This document shows, one piece after another, positions 59,801 through 64,000 of a DNA stretch of 64,000 nucleotides (position 1 is its first letter; every line of letters starts with the position of its first letter). The notes under the pieces were generated by a model, which saw only the letters and a program-made list of their open reading frames with translations, was not told the DNA's origin and ran no database searches. Position numbers and translations under genes: made by a program. Where the stretch lies: assembly GCF_034274695.1 (NCBI RefSeq), contig NZ_CP128362.1, positions 6,822,501-6,886,500 of the forward strand, given 5' to 3'. The DNA comes from Chitinophaga sp. LS1 (lineage in GTDB: Bacteria; Bacteroidota; Bacteroidia; Chitinophagales; Chitinophagaceae).

Positions 59801-62800
59801 TCATGACCTGTTGCACGGCCTTTTCCAGGCTCACCGCATCATATCCCTCTTCGAGATAAAATGCACCTGGCAAGTGATAAGAACGCGAGGCCTCATCCAG
59901 CTGGCTGAGTAACCATATCCGACGCTGCCCGTCAGAAACGGGGTAATCCGGCTGTACAGGTGCAGGCATGATTTCCTGGTAACTATCTGTATGCATACCT
60001 GTCACCAGCAAGGCATGCGTAGCTACTGTCGTATGCCGGAATAACTGGGAGATCTGCAATCTTATACCAAACTGCCGCTGATATTTATTAATCAGCTGCA
60101 TCAGTTTCAGGCTATGTCCTCCCAGGTCAAAGAAACTGGAATGGATGCTTACGGGCTTATCATATCTTAATACTTCCTGCCATATACTGCACAATTGTTC
60201 TTCTATTTCCGTAGAGGGACCTGTATATTCATGTTGACCGGGTGCTATGTCATCTGGTAATATAAACGCGGCTCTGTCTATCTTTCCATTGGCAGTCACC
60301 GGGAAACTATCCACCCTGAATATCCACGAAGGCACCATATATGCAGGCAGGCCCGCTGTCAGTAGTTGTCGCAGGTAATTCAGATCCAGCCCTTCCCTAC
60401 AGATAACATAGGCAACCAGCAGTTTATCGCCGGCAGCAGTCGTATGTAACACCACTGTGGCCCCGGTAATATCCTCCTGCTGCAAAATTACTTCTTCTAT
60501 TTCTCCCAGCTCTATCCGGTATCCACGTACTTTCACCTGTGTGTCAATACGGCCCAGGAAAATAAGATTTCCATCAGGCAGCCACCTGGCCAGGTCTCCA
60601 CTTCTATACATCCTGGCACCGGGTATACCACTGAATGGATCTGGTAAAAACCTGGATGCTGTCAGCTCCGGCCTTTCCAGGTATCCTCTGGCCACCTGCA
60701 CCCCGCCTATATATAGTTCACCTGCAGCCCCGGGGGGTAACAGCTCACGGTGTTCATCCAGTATATACAACGAAGTATTAAATACTGCCTTTCCTATCGG
60801 CAGTTCTGTTTCACCAGGCAGCGTATCATAATATGTACATTCGACTGTCGTTTCAGTAGGACCATACAAATTCGATACTGGTATATTTACTTTGGCATAC
60901 CAATCCTGCAATACCTTCAGGGGCAACTCTTCGCCGCTGGTAATGACCCGCTTCAGCGAGCGAAGCCTTTCCAGCTGTTCAGCCGTCTGCATCTCCATAC
61001 CCAGGAAGTTCTGCAGCATGGTAGGTACAAAATGAATGAACGTCACACCATGTGCAGCAATCATAGCAGCCATCTTTTCGGTAGAATAAACGGTTGCATC
61101 TTCACACAGGATCATCCTACAGCCAAAGCATAATGGCGTAAACAGCTCTGATACTGATACATCAAATGCGTAGGTCGTTTTCTGTAAGATCACATCTGCC
61201 GGAGATAAATTAAAATGCCGGACACCCCAGTACAAACGGTTCACCACACTCCTGTGCTCCAGCATACATCCTTTGGGTTTGCCTGTAGATCCTGATGTAT
61301 AAATCACATAAGCCAGTTGATCCGGGGTAATGGTTACAGGTATATAATGAGCAGGCAATACTTCTTTTATTTCCCGGAAATGCTGTATAAAAGCTTCATC
61401 TATCAGGACCTTCACCTGGCTGTCCGTTACAATGAATTCTTTCCTTTCTGCCGGATGAGCGGGGTCTACGGGTACATAAGCTGCACCTGCTTTCAAAACT
61501 GCCAGCAGGGAAAAGATCAGCCATTCACTACGGTGAAGGCTGATGCCCACCAGGTCTCCTGAGGTCACACCCTGATACGACACCAGGTAAGCAGCCAGCT
61601 TTGAAGACCATTCATCCAGTTCAGCAAAAGTAAATTCCTGCTCCCTGAATACCAGCGCCACTGCACTTGGCCGCACCTTCACCTGGTTAATGAATAATGA
61701 TACCAGGGTATCTGCCGGGGGCAATGGGGTATGAATATCCTTCCCGGAAAATGCTAACAGTTTTGTCTTTTCTTCCAGGGTCAGGTAAGGAATTTCTGAG
61801 AGGGATATATTGGGTTGTGTGGTAACAATATGGAGGATGTTACTGAAATGATGCATGAGGCCACTGACCACCAGTTTACTGAAAAGATCCGTATTATACT
61901 CAACCCACATTTCAAGACCTAAGCCAGATTCAAAAAAATCAATGGTCAGATCCACCTTTGCTGCTGTAAGCCCCATATCTGACACCACCCCTTCTTTCAG
62001 GATATGATCATGTCTTAAAGCATTTTCACCATTTCGCTGGTTCTGCAATACCAGCATCACATCAAATAATGCTGAACGGCTCACATCCCGCTTCAGCGTG
62101 AGCTCTTCCATCAGCAGATCAAAGGGATAGGACTGGTGCTCATAGCCTGCCAAAGCCACTTCCCGAACTTTTTTTAACAGGGATGTAAAACTATCACCTG
62201 GTTCAAACCGGGTACGCAGGGCAAGGGTATTTACATAAAAGCCGATCTGGTCACTTAGGTCAGCATGATCACGTCCTGCAATGGGGGTTCCGATAATAAT
62301 ATCTGTCTGGCCACTATACCTGTATAATAAGGTCAACAGCACGCTCATTAACCCCATGTATAGGGTATTGCCATCCTGCTGGCATAAAGCCTGAAAACGG
62401 GCTGTATTTTTAATTGGCAGGGTAGTCGCCAGCAGGTTGCCGTTATAGGTCTTCAGCACAGGGCGCGGCGCAGTATTCCGGAGGCTGAGTGCCGGCAAGG
62501 GCCCTCCCAGCTGCTGTAGCCAGTAATTCCTGGCCTGGGCAAGCTCCTTCGACAACAACTGCTGCTCCTTCCACACGACATAATCTTTGTATTGGATAAG
62601 CAAGGGAGCGAACCCGCTTCCTCCCTGTTTCAATGTTTCATAATAGTGAAAGATCTCCCGCTGCATCAGCTCCATAGACCAGCCATCACTGATGATATGA
62701 TGCATATTGAACCAGCAGAGATACCTGTCTTCTCCAAGTTTGATCAATCCTGCCCTGATCAATGGCCAGGTAGCCAGGTCAAATGCCTTGCTCCGCAATT

Positions 62801-64000
62801 CGCGTACATACAGGTCTGCTTCCTGCTTACTGGCAGTACCGAGGTCGTTATATATCAGCCGGAAGGAACACGCATTTTTATCCAGCACTACCTGGCAAGG
62901 CAGGCCGGATTCATCTTCCCGGAATATTGTTTTCAGTATATCATGCCGGTCTATTACCTGTTGGATCGCTTTTTCAAAAATAACAGGATCGTATACGCCC
63001 TGTAACAGCACATTCCCTCCCAGGTGGTAAGAGCGGCTGGCAGCTTCTACCTGGCTCAATAACCAGATACGCCGTTGTCCGGCGGAAAGGGGGTAGTGAG
63101 CAGCGGTTTTTGCCACAGGTATCCTATCAAAATTCCCAGTGGTACTGCTTTCAATCAGCAAAGCATGAGCTGTAATAGTCGTGTTGCGAAACAGCTCCCC
63201 TACAGATACCTTTACGCCAAAAGCAGATTCATACCTGCTCTCCAGCTGCATGATGTTCAGGCTGTTTCCTCCCAGGTCGAAAAAAGACTCGTCTATACCT
63301 ATATTTTTCAGGGGCAAAAACTCTTTCCAGATCTCACTGATCTTTTTCTCCAGGTAAGACCCGGGTAATTGTTTCAATCCTGTATCTGCCTGTAAGAGGT
63401 CCGTAGTCAATGCAGGTAGTGAATTCCGGTCCAGTTTTCCATTCGGTAATTGCGGAAATGCCTGCACCACGATCCATGCGCCTGGTATCATATAGGCCGG
63501 CAACTTTTCCTGCAACAGTCTCCGCCAGTCTTTAGGCGTATAAATATCATCACGTTTGTAACGGATATAGGCTGTCAGCACAGGTACCTGCTGTACTTCT
63601 TTTACAGCTACCAGCACCTCTGCCACACTTTCCTGTAAAAGGATTGCTGCTTCCACTTCTCCTGCCTCAATCCTGTATCCCCTGAAGCTAAGCTGTTCAT
63701 CCATTCTTCCTCTGAACAGTACCGTTCCATCTTCCAGCATCATACCGGCATCTCCTGTACGATAGAGTTTTTCCCCATTTACAACGATAAACCTTTCCTC
63801 GGTTAATGAGGGGGCACCGGTATATCCCATTGCGAGTCCTTTTCCACCCAGCCATATCTCCCCTTCCATCCTAAATGGCTGTAAATGCAGATACCTGTCC
63901 AGTATATACACCTGCCTGTTAGGAATCACCTTCCCTATAGGCATTACTCTTTCCTCGCGGTTGATACGATGATATGTAGCACATACGGTGCTTTCCGTAG
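56805..64000 (-). CDS. NRPS-A (5' end outside window): A(partial)-PCP-C-A-PCP-C-A-PCP
   Basis: The frame runs off the right edge. The first visible residues belong to motif A5 (TESTVCATYHR), so the internal ATG at 63944 is not the start. Counting from that ATG, the order is: rest of A0 to ~190; PCP ~226; C (HHIISDG ~416); A1 (YTSGSTG ~884, LYGPTETT ~1026, NGKIDR ~1221); PCP ~1276; C (~1468); A2 (~1940, MYGPTENT ~2066); PCP ~2318; stop at 56805. Pocket codes by eye: A0 only partly visible (Val330, Cys331); A1 D-V-S-H-I-S-L-V-E-K, a serine-type frame with Trp239 replaced by Ser; A2 D-G-W-F-L-G-M-V-F-K (aliphatic, Leu/Ile/Val-like). The initiation module, and hence any N-acyl group, lies outside the window. 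Confidence 0.93.
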   Translation of the reverse strand, partial: TESTVCATYHRINREERVMPIGKVIPNRQVYILDRYLHLQPFRMEGEIWLGGKGLAMGYTGAPSLTEERFIVVNGEKLYRTGDAGMMLEDGTVLFRGRMDEQLSFRGYRIEAGEVEAAILLQESVAEVLVAVKEVQQVPVLTAYIRYKRDDIYTPKDWRRLLQEKLPAYMIPGAWIVVQAFPQLPNGKLDRNSLPALTTDLLQADTGLKQLPGSYLEKKISEIWKEFLPLKNIGIDESFFDLGGNSLNIMQLESRYESAFGVKVSVGELFRNTTITAHALLIESSTTGNFDRIPVAKTAAHYPLSAGQRRIWLLSQVEAASRSYHLGGNVLLQGVYDPVIFEKAIQQVIDRHDILKTIFREDESGLPCQVVLDKNACSFRLIYNDLGTASKQEADLYVRELRSKAFDLATWPLIRAGLIKLGEDRYLCWFNMHHIISDGWSMELMQREIFHYYETLKQGGSGFAPLLIQYKDYVVWKEQQLLSKELAQARNYWLQQLGGPLPALSLRNTAPRPVLKTYNGNLLATTLPIKNTARFQALCQQDGNTLYMGLMSVLLTLLYRYSGQTDIIIGTPIAGRDHADLSDQIGFYVNTLALRTRFEPGDSFTSLLKKVREVALAGYEHQSYPFDLLMEELTLKRDVSRSALFDVMLVLQNQRNGENALRHDHILKEGVVSDMGLTAAKVDLTIDFFESGLGLEMWVEYNTDLFSKLVVSGLMHHFSNILHIVTTQPNISLSEIPYLTLEEKTKLLAFSGKDIHTPLPPADTLVSLFINQVKVRPSAVALVFREQEFTFAELDEWSSKLAAYLVSYQGVTSGDLVGISLHRSEWLIFSLLAVLKAGAAYVPVDPAHPAERKEFIVTDSQVKVLIDEAFIQHFREIKEVLPAHYIPVTITPDQLAYVIYTSGSTGKPKGCMLEHRSVVNRLYWGVRHFNLSPADVILQKTTYAFDVSVSELFTPLCFGCRMILCEDATVYSTEKMAAMIAAHGVTFIHFVPTMLQNFLGMEMQTAEQLERLRSLKRVITSGEELPLKVLQDWYAKVNIPVSNLYGPTETTVECTYYDTLPGETELPIGKAVFNTSLYILDEHRELLPPGAAGELYIGGVQVARGYLERPELTASRFLPDPFSGIPGARMYRSGDLARWLPDGNLIFLGRIDTQVKVRGYRIELGEIEEVILQQEDITGATVVLHTTAAGDKLLVAYVICREGLDLNYLRQLLTAGLPAYMVPSWIFRVDSFPVTANGKIDRAAFILPDDIAPGQHEYTGPSTEIEEQLCSIWQEVLRYDKPVSIHSSFFDLGGHSLKLMQLINKYQRQFGIRLQISQLFRHTTVATHALLVTGMHTDSYQEIMPAPVQPDYPVSDGQRRIWLLSQLDEASRSYHLPGAFYLEEGYDAVSLEKAVQQVMIRHEALRTVFRENGIGELRQVILPAESIPFRLEITTTPTKEVAYAHIHACWNQLFDLSTGPLLRAGLVYPASGGCICWFNMHHIISDGWSMDIFRDEIFTYYDAFRKGMTPALPALRIQYKDYAVWQMQYNGRELAAARNYWLQLFNDEVPVIELPVMRIRPQLRTYNGHSFSIQLSRQLVDSFSALCQQYDSTLFMGLLTTLNALLNRYTGQQDIITGTAVAGRQHPDLEPQIGFYVNTLALRNRILENDSFTSLLKRIRENTLEAFAYQSYPFDRLVEELSLRRDNSRHALFDIMMVLQHRREQPGWQGATVAGNGVVDNGACTAKFDHTFQFTEREDGIDLTLEFNTDIYSHDMARRLLLHYRLLMEAIIVDPAQVIDRISYLDEAERAQLLGAFNDTHTEYAAHHSICDAFRDQVLLTPDHTAVIDGERRITYRELFERGNQLANYLLSQGITPEDRVGICMGRSLEMIVSIIGVLRAGAAYVPVDLKYPAERIRFMLEDTDVKLLLGTSDVAELAAGYPTCYIDSLSHLPLSEPAVTVPADALAYIIYTSGSTGRPKGVMVEHKGIVSLSKADGRRYAIQPSSRFSVMASASFDGIVWEIYTGLLNGATLVIIGDDIRFEEEKLADYFQSACITHCFITTGMAPVFTQNDTYKNSSLQYLLAGGDQLKLNRNNSLPYQLMNMYGPTENTVFSTYYAVQRDEKTELPPIGKPVANSRCYILDRHMQPCPVGIAGELFVTGPGLARGYLNLPDLTAEKFIADPFHPGERIYRTGDLARWLEDGNIEFMGRIDQQVKIRGYRVEPGEIAHVLLQITGIQDAIVVPAQMENGPQYLVAYIVSVNPYTTTEIKNLLSARLPEYMVPAHFILLEQMPLTHNGKVDRGMLPAPLALLPETAGNYVPPRTGTEERLVSIFQQVLPLDRIGIKDNFFDLGGNSMLLMKIRTAIRKEFEVPLQAKDLMRLLTIEELAVAIDGLVWLQQDIASSTADQIEEVII

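Noticed and set aside
1..64000. CRISPR arrays, tRNA or rRNA genes, insertion sequences, phage genes
   Set aside because: I saw no regularly spaced short repeats, transposase or integrase motifs, or RNA gene signatures anywhere in the window.

Overview
The window is most likely from a Bacteroidota genome, probably Chitinophaga or a close relative. The evidence is moderate GC, almost no Shine-Dalgarno sequences at tightly packed starts, and giant NRPS genes with TubC-type N-terminal docking domains. The genus is an inference; no rRNA or housekeeping gene is present to test it. All real genes lie on the minus strand, so transcription runs from right to left.

From the right edge down to about 1980 the window is one continuous gene set with gaps of 4-18 bp or ATGA overlaps. 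It encodes a very large hybrid NRPS/PKS assembly line. In transcription order the genes are: NRPS-A (5' part outside the window); a penicillin-acylase-family N-terminal-nucleophile hydrolase; a small membrane protein; NRPS-B; a SyrP/TauD-type hydroxylase; NRPS-C; a KS-AT-KR-ACP polyketide synthase; NRPS-D; NRPS-E; a PvdE/SyrD-type ABC exporter; a type II thioesterase; a NodU/CmcH-type carbamoyltransferase; and an SGNH-hydrolase-like protein. There are 14 adenylation (A) domains, one of them partial, and one PKS module in view.

I read the ten-residue A-domain codes by eye against GrsA. The inferred order of building blocks is: unknown (partial) - Ser-like variant pocket - aliphatic | Ser-like variant pocket - beta-Ala - Asp | beta-Ala (A domain carrying an embedded decarboxylase) - Asn - hydrophobic | malonyl with ketoreduction (statine-like unit) | Gly (A domain carrying an embedded flavin monooxygenase) - D-Asp/Asn - Asp | beta-amino-acid-like - Ser - release. 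The two Asp modules plus the hydroxylase suggest beta-hydroxyaspartate, a known iron ligand. The exporter and the membrane-anchored acylase resemble the PvdE/PvdQ logic of pyoverdine maturation. No type I thioesterase is present. The last NRPS ends in a divergent condensation domain with HHxxxDH in place of HHxxxDG.

The most striking feature is in NRPS-C. A complete PLP-dependent decarboxylase of the PanP (aspartate 1-decarboxylase) type sits in frame inside an adenylation domain, between motifs A5 and A6, and that domain has a beta-alanine-like pocket. This suggests an NRPS that makes its own beta-alanine from aspartate. The second standout is a 1710-bp direct repeat with three mismatches seen by eye, covering the Asp A-PCP unit at the ends of NRPS-B and NRPS-D.

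Left of about 1980 the biosynthetic region ends at a hairpin. A separate gene runs off the left edge; it resembles a polymorphic toxin with a GHLL...GGPG...NL non-specific endonuclease signature and a coiled coil. There is no stretch longer than 300 bp without a gene.
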